DNA of 57,105 nucleotides from Clostridiales bacterium (GTDB lineage Bacteria; Bacillota_A; Clostridia; Christensenellales; Aristaeellaceae). Under the pieces are notes generated by a model that saw only the letters and a list, made by a program, of their open reading frames with translations, did not search any database and was not told the origin of the DNA. How positions within the stretch are numbered: the stretch's first letter is position 1; each line of letters opens with the position of its first letter. The stretch spans positions 1 to 57,105 of the forward strand of contig JAIKWN010000048.1 of NCBI GenBank assembly GCA_024684665.1, in the 5' to 3' direction. Shown piece by piece: positions 16,576 to 25,606 of this stretch. A program made the position numbers and the translations under genes.

Positions 16576-18243
16576 TTACTCCACGATTGCGCCTTTGTTC
16601 GCGCTGGAAACCAGCTTTGCGTAGCGTGCGAGATAGCCAGTTGTCGCATTCGGCGGCGGGCAGACCCATGCTGCGCGGCGTTTCGCTAGCGTATCTTCAT
16701 CCACGAGGAGTTCCAGCTTGCCAGCCGGAATGTCGATCGCAATCAGGTCCCCCTCTTCCACGACTCCGATGAGGCCACCACTCATTCCCTCCGGGGAAAC
16801 GTGGCCGATAGCCGCACCGCGGGTCGCTCCGGAGAAGCGGCCGTCTGTGATCAGCGCCACTTCGCGGTCAAGACCCATGCCGCAGATCGCGCTGGTCGGA
16901 GAAAGCATCTCGCGCATGCCAGGGCCGCCCTTCGGGCCTTCGTAACGGATGACCACCACGTCGCCCGGACGGATGGAGCCGGCATAGATAGCCGCGATCG
17001 CCTCATCTTCGCTATTATACACGCGGGCTGGGCCCGTATGCACAAGCATTTCCTTTGCCACCGCGCTTCGCTTCACCACGGCACCGTCCGGCGCCAGGTT
17101 GCCGCGCAGGATCATGAGGCCGCCCGTCGGAGAATATGGATCATCGAAAGGCCGTATCACGTCATGATCGTAATTCTTCGCCGCCGCGATTTCCTCGCCC
17201 AGCGTCTTGCCGGAAACGGTCATTGCGGACTCATCCAGCAGGCCACGACCTTTCAGCTCGGAGAGAACACCCATGACGCCGCCTGCCTGGTGCAGGTCCA
17301 CCACATGGTGATGCCCTGCTGGGGCAAGGTGGCAGAGATTCGGCACCTTCGCACTGGTCTCGTTCACCCAATCCAGATTGAACTCAATTCCTGCCTCGTG
17401 GGCAATGGCCGGCAGATGCAGCACGGTATTCGTGGAGCAGCCGAGCGCCATGTCTAAGCAGAGTGCGTTGCGGAAAGCCGCCTCGGTCATGATCTTATCC
17501 GGAGTCAGTCCTTCGCGGACCAGCTCTACAACCCGCATGCCCGTTAGCTTCGCCAAGCGGATGCGAGCTCCGTCCACCGCGGAAATCGTTCCGTTACCCG
17601 GCAGAGCCATGCCGATGACTTCCGTCAGGCAATTCATCGAATTCGCTGTGAACATTCCGGAGCAAGAGCCGCAGCCAGGGCAGGCATTGCTTTCGACTGC
17701 ATTCAGTTCCGCATCGTCCATCTTCCCCGCCTTGTAGGCACCTACTGCCTCAAAGACGGAATTGAGATCCATGTCGTCCTTGCGTCCAGGCATACGGCCG
17801 GGTAGCATCGGGCCCCCGGAGATGACCATGGCCGGCAGATTCAGCCGGCGGGCCGCCATCAGCATACCCGGAACGATCTTGTCGCAGTTCGGGATGAAGA
17901 CCATACCGTCGAAGCCATGCGCCGTGGCCATCGCTTCGCAGCTGTCCGCAATCAGCTCACGGCTGGAGAGTGAGAACTTCATACCGACATGCCCCATAGC
18001 GATGCCGTCGCAGACGCCGATGGCTGGAAACTCGACCGGAACACCACCCGCCATCCGGATGCCGTCCTTTACCGCCTGAGCAATGTTTTTCAGGTGATTG
18101 TGACCGGGCACGCAGTCCGACTGCGCGGAGGCCACGCCGATGAGCGGACGGGAGAGTTCCTCGTCCGTGAGGCCCAGCGCCTTCCAGAGGGAGCGGTGCG
18201 GCGCTTTCTCAGGGCCAGTTTTGACTCGGTCGCTGATCATCAT
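16576..18243 (-). CDS. ilvD: Dihydroxy-acid dehydratase
   Basis: A 555-residue Fe-S enzyme that dehydrates 2,3-dihydroxy acids to 2-keto acids, the third common step of valine and isoleucine synthesis. The cluster ligands and family motifs are visible: [58 protein letters not shown] and [10 protein letters not shown]. It starts with two adjacent ATG codons (18243 and 18240) one base after the ilvC stop, so it is translationally coupled. It is the last gene of ilvBNCD. The length is normal and nothing seems damaged. Confidence 0.95.
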   Translation of the reverse strand: MMISDRVKTGPEKAPHRSLWKALGLTDEELSRPLIGVASAQSDCVPGHNHLKNIAQAVKDGIRMAGGVPVEFPAIGVCDGIAMGHVGMKFSLSSRELIADSCEAMATAHGFDGMVFIPNCDKIVPGMLMAARRLNLPAMVISGGPMLPGRMPGRKDDMDLNSVFEAVGAYKAGKMDDAELNAVESNACPGCGSCSGMFTANSMNCLTEVIGMALPGNGTISAVDGARIRLAKLTGMRVVELVREGLTPDKIMTEAAFRNALCLDMALGCSTNTVLHLPAIAHEAGIEFNLDWVNETSAKVPNLCHLAPAGHHHVVDLHQAGGVMGVLSELKGRGLLDESAMTVSGKTLGEEIAAAKNYDHDVIRPFDDPYSPTGGLMILRGNLAPDGAVVKRSAVAKEMLVHTGPARVYNSEDEAIAAIYAGSIRPGDVVVIRYEGPKGGPGMREMLSPTSAICGMGLDREVALITDGRFSGATRGAAIGHVSPEGMSGGLIGVVEEGDLIAIDIPAGKLELLVDEDTLAKRRAAWVCPPPNATTGYLARYAKLVSSANKGAIVE

Positions 18244-18244
18244 C

Positions 18245-19249
18245 TTACAGTTCCCCCGCTTTTCCGCCCCAGCTAAACTTGCTGCGCAGATCTGCACCGA
18301 CCTGCTCCAGCTGGCTATTCGCCTCAATGCGGCGACGCGCCAGGAAGTGCGTGCACCCCGCCTGGTTCTCGAGTAGCCAGTTGCGTGCAAAGGTGCCATC
18401 CTGAATCTCACCAAGAACCTTCTTCATTTCCTTCTTGGTCTCCTCAGTGATGAGGCGCTTGCCGATCTCATAATCGCCATATTCAGCGGTGTTGGAGATG
18501 GAATAGCGCATGCCGGCGAAACCGTGGGAGAAGATGAGGTCGACGATGAGCTTCATCTCGTGAATGCACTCGAAGTAAGCATTCTCCGGCTGATAACCCG
18601 CTTCCACCAGCGTGTCGAAACCGGCCTTCATCAGGGCTGTCACACCACCGCAGAGCACGCACTGCTCGCCGAAGAGGTCGGTTTCCGTCTCCTCGCGGAA
18701 GGTGGTCTTGAGCACACCTGCGCGGGCGCCGCCGATGCCGAGGGCGTAAGCCAAGGCGATGTCCTGCGCATGGCCGGAAGCGTCCTGATAGACAGCGATG
18801 AGATCCGGAACACCCTTACCTTCGAGATATTGGCTGCGGACGGTATGGCCGGGGCCCTTAGGGGCAATCATGATGACGTCCACATCCTTGGGTGGGCGGA
18901 TACATCCAAAGTGAATATTGAAGCCATGGGCAAAAGCCAACACCATGCCGGGGCGCAGGTTCGGTTCGATGTCCTTGTGATACATGGCGGCCTGCTTCTC
19001 ATCGTTGATGAGGATCATGATGAGATCTGCGACCTTGGCCGCTTCGGCGGTGGTCATGACGGTGAGGCCCGCGTCCTCCGCCTTTTTCCAGCTCTTGCTT
19101 CCCTCGTAGAGCGCTACGATGACGTCGCAGCCGGAGTCCTTGAGGTTCAGCGCGTGCGCGTGACCCTGCGAGCCGTAACCAACGATCGCGATCTTTTTGC
19201 CAGCCAGGTAGTCGAGGTTACAGTCCCGCTCGTAGAACATCTGTGCCAT
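18245..19249 (-). CDS. ilvC: Ketol-acid reductoisomerase
   Basis: A 334-residue class I enzyme that isomerises and reduces acetolactate with NADPH and Mg. The nucleotide-binding motif [17 protein letters not shown] is near residue 24. The metal-binding region [13 protein letters not shown] appears as [13 protein letters not shown], and [14 protein letters not shown] carries further metal ligands. ATG 19249 is preceded by GGAGGAATGGTAA. It lies between ilvN and ilvD on the same strand, and only one base separates it from ilvD. The length fits the short bacterial form. Confidence 0.95.
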   Translation of the reverse strand: MAQMFYERDCNLDYLAGKKIAIVGYGSQGHAHALNLKDSGCDVIVALYEGSKSWKKAEDAGLTVMTTAEAAKVADLIMILINDEKQAAMYHKDIEPNLRPGMVLAFAHGFNIHFGCIRPPKDVDVIMIAPKGPGHTVRSQYLEGKGVPDLIAVYQDASGHAQDIALAYALGIGGARAGVLKTTFREETETDLFGEQCVLCGGVTALMKAGFDTLVEAGYQPENAYFECIHEMKLIVDLIFSHGFAGMRYSISNTAEYGDYEIGKRLITEETKKEMKKVLGEIQDGTFARNWLLENQAGCTHFLARRRIEANSQLEQVGADLRSKFSWGGKAGEL

Positions 19250-19312
19250 TTACCATTCCTCCCAAAAATTGAATGTGTGTTGATATGTTCACCCGGCTGC
19301 GCCGGGATCGCG

Positions 19313-19840
19313 TCAGTCAAAGAGTTCGGATGTCATGTAGCTCTCGCCGCGCTCCAGCGCAATGGCGCCAGTCTGCACAAGCTCCAGTATCCCATAGTCG
19401 GAAAGCAACGCAAGCAACGCCTGCACCTTGTCTTCGTCCCCGGTAATACCAAGGATCATCGACGTGCGGGATACGTCCATCACTTTCGCGCGGAAAACAT
19501 CGGCCAAGCGCATGACGGCTTCCCGGTTGTCCGCGTCTGCTTTTACTTTCACAAGCACCAACTGCCGCTCCACCGCGGAAGAAGGTTTGAAAACCTGCAC
19601 CTTCTGCACGCAGATGAGCTTGTAGAGCTGCTGTACCAGCTGTTCGATATGCTGATCATCGCCCCGCACCACAAGGGTGATACGGGAAACCGTCTGATCC
19701 TCCGTGGGGCCAACGGCCAGGCTTTCGATGTTGAAACCCCGGCGGGAAAAGAGCCCTGAGACCCTTGAGAGCACGCCCGGCTCGTTCGCCACCAACACGC
19801 CCACCGTATAATGCCGCAAAGCGGCAGCGTCTGTCATCAT
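19313..19840 (-). CDS. ilvN: Acetolactate synthase small (regulatory) subunit
   Basis: A 175-residue regulatory subunit with an N-terminal ACT domain (YTVGVLVANEPGVLSRVSGL, then RRGFNIESLAVGPTED) and the usual C-terminal domain. It binds the large subunit IlvB and confers feedback inhibition by valine. The frame is open upstream, but the double ATG at 19840 follows CGGAGGAGTAAACGCG and matches the family start. It is 74 bases downstream of ilvB in the ilvBNCD operon. Confidence 0.93.
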   Translation of the reverse strand: MMTDAAALRHYTVGVLVANEPGVLSRVSGLFSRRGFNIESLAVGPTEDQTVSRITLVVRGDDQHIEQLVQQLYKLICVQKVQVFKPSSAVERQLVLVKVKADADNREAVMRLADVFRAKVMDVSRTSMILGITGDEDKVQALLALLSDYGILELVQTGAIALERGESYMTSELFD

Positions 19841-19914
19841 CGCGTTTACTCCTCCGTTATCTTCCCTACCCAGTTTACCCGGAAAGGGCGGAACCGCCGC
19901 AGCGGCTAACAAGG

Positions 19915-21624
19915 TCAATTCAGGCAGAAAGCGTCGATCGGAGAGCCGGGTGCCACCATGGGGGCCACCATCTCGTCGATGTCCAACATGCACTCGATAA
20001 GGCAGGGACGTCTTTCCGCGACCGCCTTTTCGAAGGCCGCCCGGAAGGAGTCGAGATCCGATACCCGCGTGCCGGGCAGGCTGTACGCTTCCGCCAGCTT
20101 CACGAAGTCCGGCCCTCGGTCAAGAGTCGTTTGGCTGTAGCGATGACCGAAAAACAGCGTCTGCCACTGGCGAACCATACCGAGAGTCCCGTTATTGAAG
20201 ATGACGACGATGACCGGAATGCCGTAATAGCCAAGGGTAGACAGTTCGGTCAGGTTCATGCGGAAAGAACCATCGCCAGTGACCAAGACTACAGGATTCC
20301 CATCGGGATCACCCGCCGCAGTGCCCATGGCCGCGCCGAGGCCAAAGCCCATCGTGCCGAGACCACCGCTCGTAATCAGCTGTCGGGGTGCAAGGAAGGG
20401 GAAGTGTTGCGCCGTCCACATCTGGTGCTGTCCCACGTCCGTCGCCACCGGGATTTCCGGGGATATGGCCGCCATGGCTTTCAGGATCTTCCGCGGCTCG
20501 AACAGGCCATCGTTCAAGTAGTCCTCTGCCATGGAGGTAGCCTGCTGCATCCAGATGCCATGCTGCTTCCTGCTAACCCGGGCCAGCATCAACTCCAGTA
20601 CGACGCGGGCGTCTCCGGTGATATGCAGAGTCGTCGTGACGTTTTTATTAATCTCCGCCCGGTCGATGTCGATGTGCAACACTTTCGCGTTCGGCGCGAA
20701 AGAGGCAGCGTTGCCGAGTGCCCGGTCTGAGAAACGCACGCCTACAGCGATCAGAAGGTCGCAACGCTGCATCGCGATATTAGCCGCATGGGTGCCATGC
20801 ATGCCCAGCATGCCAAGGAAACGGGGATTGGTCGCCGGAACAACGCCAAGACCCATAAGCGATGTGACCACCGGCGCATCCACCCGATCAGCAAATTCCA
20901 GCAGCTCTTTCTGTGCACCAGAGGCAATTACGCCGCCGCCGCAGTAGATGAGGGGCCGGTGCGCCTCAGCAATCAGCTGCGCTGCCATCTCGAGTCGTGG
21001 CTCCGCCTTCACCTTGTAACGTTCGAGTGCCTCACCGGAAGGACGGAGCTGCATGGAGGGATGCTTTCCGGAAAGAGCAGGGATCAGCGCTTCCCCTGAA
21101 ACAGCAATGTAGTCCGTTTCTGCCACCTGTACGTCCTTCGGAATGTCCACCAGAACGGGGCCGGGGCGGCCGCTGGCCGCGATGAAAAAAGCCTCCCGCA
21201 GGATGGGAGCCAGACGCTCCACCCGGTTTACCAGGTAATTGTGCTTTGTGACGGGCATGGTCATACCGCTGATGTCCGCTTCCTGGAAAGAGTCGGTTCC
21301 CATCAGGCTCTGCGCCACGTTGCCCGTGATAAAGACAACAGGGGAAGAATCCATATATGCCGTCGCGATCGCCGTCACAAGGTTCGTAGCGCCGGGGCCG
21401 GAAGTCGCAAGGCATACGCCGGTTCTTCCTGTCCGTCGGGCATATCCGTCCGCAGCATGTCCGGCATGCTGTTCGTGTGCCGTTAGGATATGGCGAATGT
21501 CCTTCCCCCGCGTGTATAGCGCGTCGTAAATGGGCAGCACCGCACCGCCCGGAAAACCAAAGATGGTATCTACACCCTGCTCTAGCAGACATTCGATCAG
21601 GATTTCCGCTCCCGAGAGTTTCAT
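19915..21624 (-). CDS. ilvB: Acetolactate synthase large (catalytic) subunit
   Basis: A 569-residue thiamine diphosphate enzyme that condenses pyruvate to acetolactate, or with 2-oxobutyrate to acetohydroxybutyrate. The N-terminus is MKLSGAEILIECLLEQGVDT. The catalytic glutamate region AHEQHAGHAADGYAR and the ThDP/Mg motif GDGSFRMNLTELSTL are present, ending in an NNGTLGMVRQWQ segment. ATG 21624 follows AAAGCGGGGACGCCA. An in-frame TTG at 21714 would extend the frame through the leader hairpin, which is unlikely to be translated. It is the first gene of ilvBNCD, behind an attenuator-like hairpin. Confidence 0.95.
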   Translation of the reverse strand: MKLSGAEILIECLLEQGVDTIFGFPGGAVLPIYDALYTRGKDIRHILTAHEQHAGHAADGYARRTGRTGVCLATSGPGATNLVTAIATAYMDSSPVVFITGNVAQSLMGTDSFQEADISGMTMPVTKHNYLVNRVERLAPILREAFFIAASGRPGPVLVDIPKDVQVAETDYIAVSGEALIPALSGKHPSMQLRPSGEALERYKVKAEPRLEMAAQLIAEAHRPLIYCGGGVIASGAQKELLEFADRVDAPVVTSLMGLGVVPATNPRFLGMLGMHGTHAANIAMQRCDLLIAVGVRFSDRALGNAASFAPNAKVLHIDIDRAEINKNVTTTLHITGDARVVLELMLARVSRKQHGIWMQQATSMAEDYLNDGLFEPRKILKAMAAISPEIPVATDVGQHQMWTAQHFPFLAPRQLITSGGLGTMGFGLGAAMGTAAGDPDGNPVVLVTGDGSFRMNLTELSTLGYYGIPVIVVIFNNGTLGMVRQWQTLFFGHRYSQTTLDRGPDFVKLAEAYSLPGTRVSDLDSFRAAFEKAVAERRPCLIECMLDIDEMVAPMVAPGSPIDAFCLN

Positions 21625-21660
21625 TGGCGTCCCCGCTTTCCTGTTGATCTCTGTATTTTC

Positions 21661-21702
21661 AAAAAAGGCAGCCTTTCCCATGATCAGGGGCGAAAGGCTG
21701 CC
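21661..21702 (-). terminator. Attenuator-like hairpin in ilvB leader
   Basis: A perfect 11-bp stem GGCAGCCTTTC / GAAAGGCTGCC followed by TTTTTTG lies 37 bases before the ilvB ATG and only about 15 bases after the predicted transcription start. An overlapping pairing of TGCC and GGCA could compete with it. No branched-chain leader peptide or T-box is visible. Confidence 0.75.
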
Positions 21703-21722
21703 TTCTCGCGGCAAGTAGCGAT

Positions 21723-21751
21723 ATCATATCACGTGGGTTACTTTCTGTCAA
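21723..21751 (-). promoter_or_regulatory. Promoter of ilvBNCD
   Basis: On the minus strand TTGACA (21746-21751), a 17-base spacer and TATGAT (21723-21728) give a near-consensus promoter about 100 bases before ilvB. Confidence 0.75.
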
Positions 21752-21812
21752 GCAATAATTTCAGGCATAAATATTACGGAATTATTGCAATTGTTTCTAG
21801 AGTTGCCCCCGG

Positions 21813-21953
21813 TTTCCCACAGGTCCTACGCACTTGTCCCGAAATTGTCCACAGCCATATTTTTCTTTTATTTTTAGAAACAGGCGACTAACGTGAGGCT
21901 TTTCCCTCAGTTTCCACATTTTAGCTTTGATTTATCAACATCCATGTGGATAA
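21813..21953. other. Cluster of DnaA-box-like sequences in AT-rich gap
   Basis: Relative to TTATCCACA there is a perfect box on the minus strand at 21945-21953. One-mismatch boxes lie on the plus strand at 21845-21853 (TTGTCCACA) and 21932-21940 (TTATCAACA). Two-mismatch boxes lie at 21813-21821 and 21910-21918. The spacers are AT-rich, with T-runs near 21860-21877 and an A/T stretch after 21975. The 375-base gap 21625-21999 otherwise holds only the ilvB leader and promoter. An origin-like or DnaA-regulated site is possible; dnaA, dnaN or rpmH are not in the window. Confidence 0.35.
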
Positions 21954-21999
21954 CTCCAGTTTTGCTTGCCCTTCTTAATTATTAACTAATGTTACAAAT

Positions 22000-23937
22000 T
22001 TATTGCATTTCTTCACTTTTGATGACCTTCTTCAGCGAAAGACCAGAAAGTGCGGTTTCTTTTCCTCCCGCTTCGATTAGGAGCATGAAGTACTTGTCGT
22101 CCGTAGGCAGGGTAAAGGAGAAAAGGTTTTCCCCGCCAGAAAGGTTCTGTTCTGCGATACACACGAAAGAAGTGGTATGATACGCCCGAATGACAGCATC
22201 TCCGGCCGGTTCTTCGCAAGCAAAGGATACTTCATACGTTCCGGCGTGGAGCCAAGATGTGGGGACGCGAAGTCGCCCGCCTGCAGAAAGGCGCCAAATT
22301 CCATCTTCACAGGCAGCATCTGTCAGTTTCGCTCGACCGAAGAGCATAGCGGAACAAAGCGTTTCTCCGCTTTCCATACCGTAGACTGCAAAAGTACCGT
22401 TTTTATGCAGGAGCGTCGCTCCGGCAAAGGTGAGCCAGGAAGAAAGTTGCCTTTCTTCTTCCCGAGTCAGCAGCAGAAAGGTCTTACCGCATACGTGATC
22501 TGTTTGGGAGCGTTCGTCCGGCTCAAGCCAGCGAATAAACGACGGCGCGGCAGCCGCCGGAGCTCCATCTTCCGTCTCCGATGGGACGATTCCCGTGCAG
22601 GTAAGCTGCCCATTCATACGTTCTTCCAGAACACGCACGTTCCAGAAAGTCCCGTAACCCTTCGTATAACCTTCATGCAACAGCCATTCTCCGGCCTCCA
22701 TGATGTCAGCACCGCGGACGCGGTTATCCGCCTCCTGCTTCCGTGTCTCGCGAAAAAGAACTGCACCGGAAAGAAGCAGTAGAAGCGCCAGCGCGACGGC
22801 AAACCCCCACTGCAGCAGAGCGTTCTTTTCCCCGGTAAGTACAAGAGGAAGGCAGGGTACAAAGAAGATGACCGCCAAGATGAGATAACGGTTCAGATAG
22901 GCGCCTTCAAGGAACAGGAAGCAGAACAGGTTGACAGCGAAAGCGAGGGCAGAAAAACGCAACATCCACGAGGATGCTGTCTTTCCCTCATCTGAAAAGC
23001 GACCCGCGGCGCGCAGGAAAAGCACGATGCCGAAGAGCCATACTGCGACAACAAGCAGGTTCCCAATTCCCGCTGCCGAGAAGAGGGGTACTTCCCCACG
23101 AAAACCGAGAAGCTTCAAGCAGTCAGCAAGCACCGTTCGGAGACTGGCAAAAATCGCTTCCCCATCCAGCGGTACGAAAGAGAAGGAAGACGCTGCGCCA
23201 GTCCCACTGATGAACAAACGAGGCACAAGAATCTCAGATACTGCATACCCCACCGCGCAACATGCAAAACCCAAAAGGCTGAGCCAAAACTCCCGCGAAG
23301 CTTTCGGTGTTTCCCGGGTGAGCAGCATGGGCAGCACAGCCGCCGCCAAGAGTGGGCAGGCGAAACAAAGCACGTAACGGACGGACAGAAAACCCATGAG
23401 CAGGCATATAGCGCAAAATCCCACCGATCGTCCTCGTTGTCCTTGCTCTGCACCAAGAAAGAGCGCCGCCATTCCGAAACCGAAGGGCAGATGAACGATG
23501 TAATAGCCACCGATTGTCATATTAGAGGCATACAGTGCGGACGAAGCAAAGGGAAGGAGCGCAAGGCAGGCAATCGCCTGAGCCCTTTGCACCCGCAGCC
23601 TGCGAAGGAGTGTATATAACACCGCCATGCCGATGAGGAAACCCCAGGTATTGCCTAAGATGCGTGCCGTCCGGTAAGAGGACGTGAAGTTGAAGGCCAG
23701 GGCGTAGAGCAGGTTCATGTGCAGCGTGTGCACTTCCGTAGAATACAACCAGTCGAAGAGAACCGGTTTTCCCGTCTCAAATTGCCGCCTTCCAAGGATT
23801 ACCTCCGAAGCCATATCGGAATTGAGATAGGTCAGGTATCCCTCCCGCTGCAGGAAGACGGAAAAGGAGAGGGAAAGCGCGCAGAGCAGGAGCGCTGCAA
23901 GCACAGCCGCCGTTTTTCGCCTGCTTTTTGTCTTCAT
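22000..23937 (-). CDS. Polytopic membrane protein, GT-C glycosyltransferase-like
   Basis: A 645-residue protein with an N-terminal anchor, about 11 further membrane segments up to residue 410, and a C-terminal extracellular domain of about 230 residues rich in beta-strand sequence. The first outer loop (YLNSDMASEVILGRRQFETG) carries acidic residues where GT-C enzymes keep their catalytic aspartate. GGAGGACCCGGC precedes ATG 23937. It ends a run of six co-directional membrane genes with phosphoglycerol transferases and YfhO-like proteins, so a role in building or decorating an outer-surface glycan with lipid-linked sugars is likely. The exact donor and acceptor are unknown. Confidence 0.6.
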   Translation of the reverse strand: MKTKSRRKTAAVLAALLLCALSLSFSVFLQREGYLTYLNSDMASEVILGRRQFETGKPVLFDWLYSTEVHTLHMNLLYALAFNFTSSYRTARILGNTWGFLIGMAVLYTLLRRLRVQRAQAIACLALLPFASSALYASNMTIGGYYIVHLPFGFGMAALFLGAEQGQRGRSVGFCAICLLMGFLSVRYVLCFACPLLAAAVLPMLLTRETPKASREFWLSLLGFACCAVGYAVSEILVPRLFISGTGAASSFSFVPLDGEAIFASLRTVLADCLKLLGFRGEVPLFSAAGIGNLLVVAVWLFGIVLFLRAAGRFSDEGKTASSWMLRFSALAFAVNLFCFLFLEGAYLNRYLILAVIFFVPCLPLVLTGEKNALLQWGFAVALALLLLLSGAVLFRETRKQEADNRVRGADIMEAGEWLLHEGYTKGYGTFWNVRVLEERMNGQLTCTGIVPSETEDGAPAAAAPSFIRWLEPDERSQTDHVCGKTFLLLTREEERQLSSWLTFAGATLLHKNGTFAVYGMESGETLCSAMLFGRAKLTDAACEDGIWRLSAGGRLRVPTSWLHAGTYEVSFACEEPAGDAVIRAYHTTSFVCIAEQNLSGGENLFSFTLPTDDKYFMLLIEAGGKETALSGLSLKKVIKSEEMQ

Positions 23938-23967
23938 GCCGGGTCCTCCTCTCCTTTTGTCATCTTC

Positions 23968-25539
23968 TCAGCGCAGAAGCTTCGTATCGTAGAAGATCGA
24001 CTTTCTGTTAAGTTCATCAAACAGTTTTTCCTCGCCCAGCTCTTCCGACAGCGTTTCCCTTCCTGAAAAGAGGTTAGTCCCAAGCCCCAGCCTCTCGCCT
24101 TCGATCGTACAGCCGATTGCCGCCAGCGTAGTTGGAAAAAAGTCCATAGTCGTGAACTTCCGGTTTTTTTCTTTTTCCGGTACCGCTACGGCGTTGATGA
24201 AGCAGTTATAAACAAGGCGATCATAGGTTCCGTGATGCTTATCATACGCAGGTGCAGACTCCGCATAAAAATTCGCAGTCATGCTGGAATGATCACCTGT
24301 GATGACGATGGTCGTATCCTCGTAAAACGGCTGCGTTTTACACCATTCCACAAAATCCCACACCTGGCGGGAAGAACAACGGACCGCTCGCGCATAGATG
24401 TTTTCCCCGACATGATCCTCTCTGCAAAGCTCGCAGAGCCATCCCGGGTCATGGGTATCCACAGTCAAGAGGCCGAGATGGAAGGGACGCTCGTCCTGCA
24501 CAAGCTCCGCTAATATGTTTTTCGCGAAAGAATACATTTTCACGTCTTCAAAGCCCCAGCTGTAGTAATACCCGTCAGGGATCCATCCGTCCCGCATCGC
24601 CGTCCAGTAATCATAAATCTCATACTGTCCATGCCGGGCATACATCTGCCGTCGGCCTCCGAAATCAAAATCGGAGCCGCAGAGAAAAACATTCCTGTAT
24701 CCTTCCGAAAAAAGAATGTCGCCCATCATCGTCGCGCCTGGAAGGAACTTTGCGAAGCTGTAGCCCATATTGTCGATGGTTTGGCCGTTATATCCGAAAA
24801 GCTTCAATGGAAGCCCTGCCGTTTCCGCCACCATGCCGGCAACCGTCCAGCCGCATGCCGGCGCTACTGTAGCGCCCGCAAAAAGATTGTTCCGGGAAAA
24901 GCTGACATTTTCTCCGCAAAGGCGCGTCATCTCCGGCGTGTAGTTTTTATCCATCAGGCCGCCGTTTGCTTCATCCTGATTGGTCGTCTCTGCAGATTCT
25001 ATGTAGATCGTGATCAGATTGCGCTTTTTCTCAGGAAATCCGATCGGAACTGAAGCGGGATCCACATATCGCTCTTCAATCAAGGTAGACTGATGCAGAA
25101 TTCCGTCTGCCCACTTACGGATATTAAGAAGCCTGTCCCCTGCAGGCAGCAAGATGCAAAGCCAGATCACCAAAGCCACAGACAACACAAAGAGCGGCAG
25201 GCGCAGGGGCAGAAGGGAAATTCCCTTCCCTTTTCCGTTCAGAAGCCAAAGCTCCCGTTTTCGGGGAAGCATCAGGAACGCAAACAGCACGAGAATCGCA
25301 GCGGAGGGAATCAGCACTCGCTTCACAAGCTCCCGGCTGAACTGCTGCGCCGTCCCCCGAAGAGGCATGGTCAGATAAAACAGGACTTCCTCCAGGGAGA
25401 TATTGTCATATGCCGCAGACGCCCAGATACAACCCAGCGTTAGTACCAGGAGCACAGCAAGAAGCAGGCGCAGCAGAACCCGCGCCGCTATGGCAACAGC
25501 TGAACGCCTTTGTGTTCGGCTCCTTCGTTCAATATGCAT
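23968..25539 (-). CDS. Phosphoglycerol transferase, LtaS/OpgB (MdoB) sulfatase-fold family, copy A
   Basis: A 523-residue protein. Three membrane segments (about 18-40, 72-92, 112-132) are followed by an extracellular alkaline-phosphatase-like domain. ESAETT (181-186) and ACGWTVAGM, with candidate nucleophile T232, fit phosphoglycerol transferases. GLLTVDTHDPG and VITGDHSSM supply later metal ligands. OpgB-type enzymes move phosphoglycerol from phosphatidylglycerol to a glycan. ATG 25539 follows GGGAGGATTTC; an upstream in-frame ATG at 25764 falls within the preceding gene. It is a clear paralogue of the neighbouring 25607-27184 product. Acceptor identity is inferred only from the surrounding glycosyltransferase-like genes. 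Confidence 0.82.
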   Translation of the reverse strand: MHIERRSRTQRRSAVAIAARVLLRLLLAVLLVLTLGCIWASAAYDNISLEEVLFYLTMPLRGTAQQFSRELVKRVLIPSAAILVLFAFLMLPRKRELWLLNGKGKGISLLPLRLPLFVLSVALVIWLCILLPAGDRLLNIRKWADGILHQSTLIEERYVDPASVPIGFPEKKRNLITIYIESAETTNQDEANGGLMDKNYTPEMTRLCGENVSFSRNNLFAGATVAPACGWTVAGMVAETAGLPLKLFGYNGQTIDNMGYSFAKFLPGATMMGDILFSEGYRNVFLCGSDFDFGGRRQMYARHGQYEIYDYWTAMRDGWIPDGYYYSWGFEDVKMYSFAKNILAELVQDERPFHLGLLTVDTHDPGWLCELCREDHVGENIYARAVRCSSRQVWDFVEWCKTQPFYEDTTIVITGDHSSMTANFYAESAPAYDKHHGTYDRLVYNCFINAVAVPEKEKNRKFTTMDFFPTTLAAIGCTIEGERLGLGTNLFSGRETLSEELGEEKLFDELNRKSIFYDTKLLR

Positions 25540-25606
25540 GAAATCCTCCCATGATCGCCGGGAATGCCCGGCTTGCCACGTCCCCGACGCGGTCTGTGTT
25601 GTCAAA

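Noticed and set aside
21625..21751. A T-box or branched-chain leader peptide before ilvB
   Set aside because: The leader is too short and holds no run of Leu, Ile or Val codons and no T-box motif.
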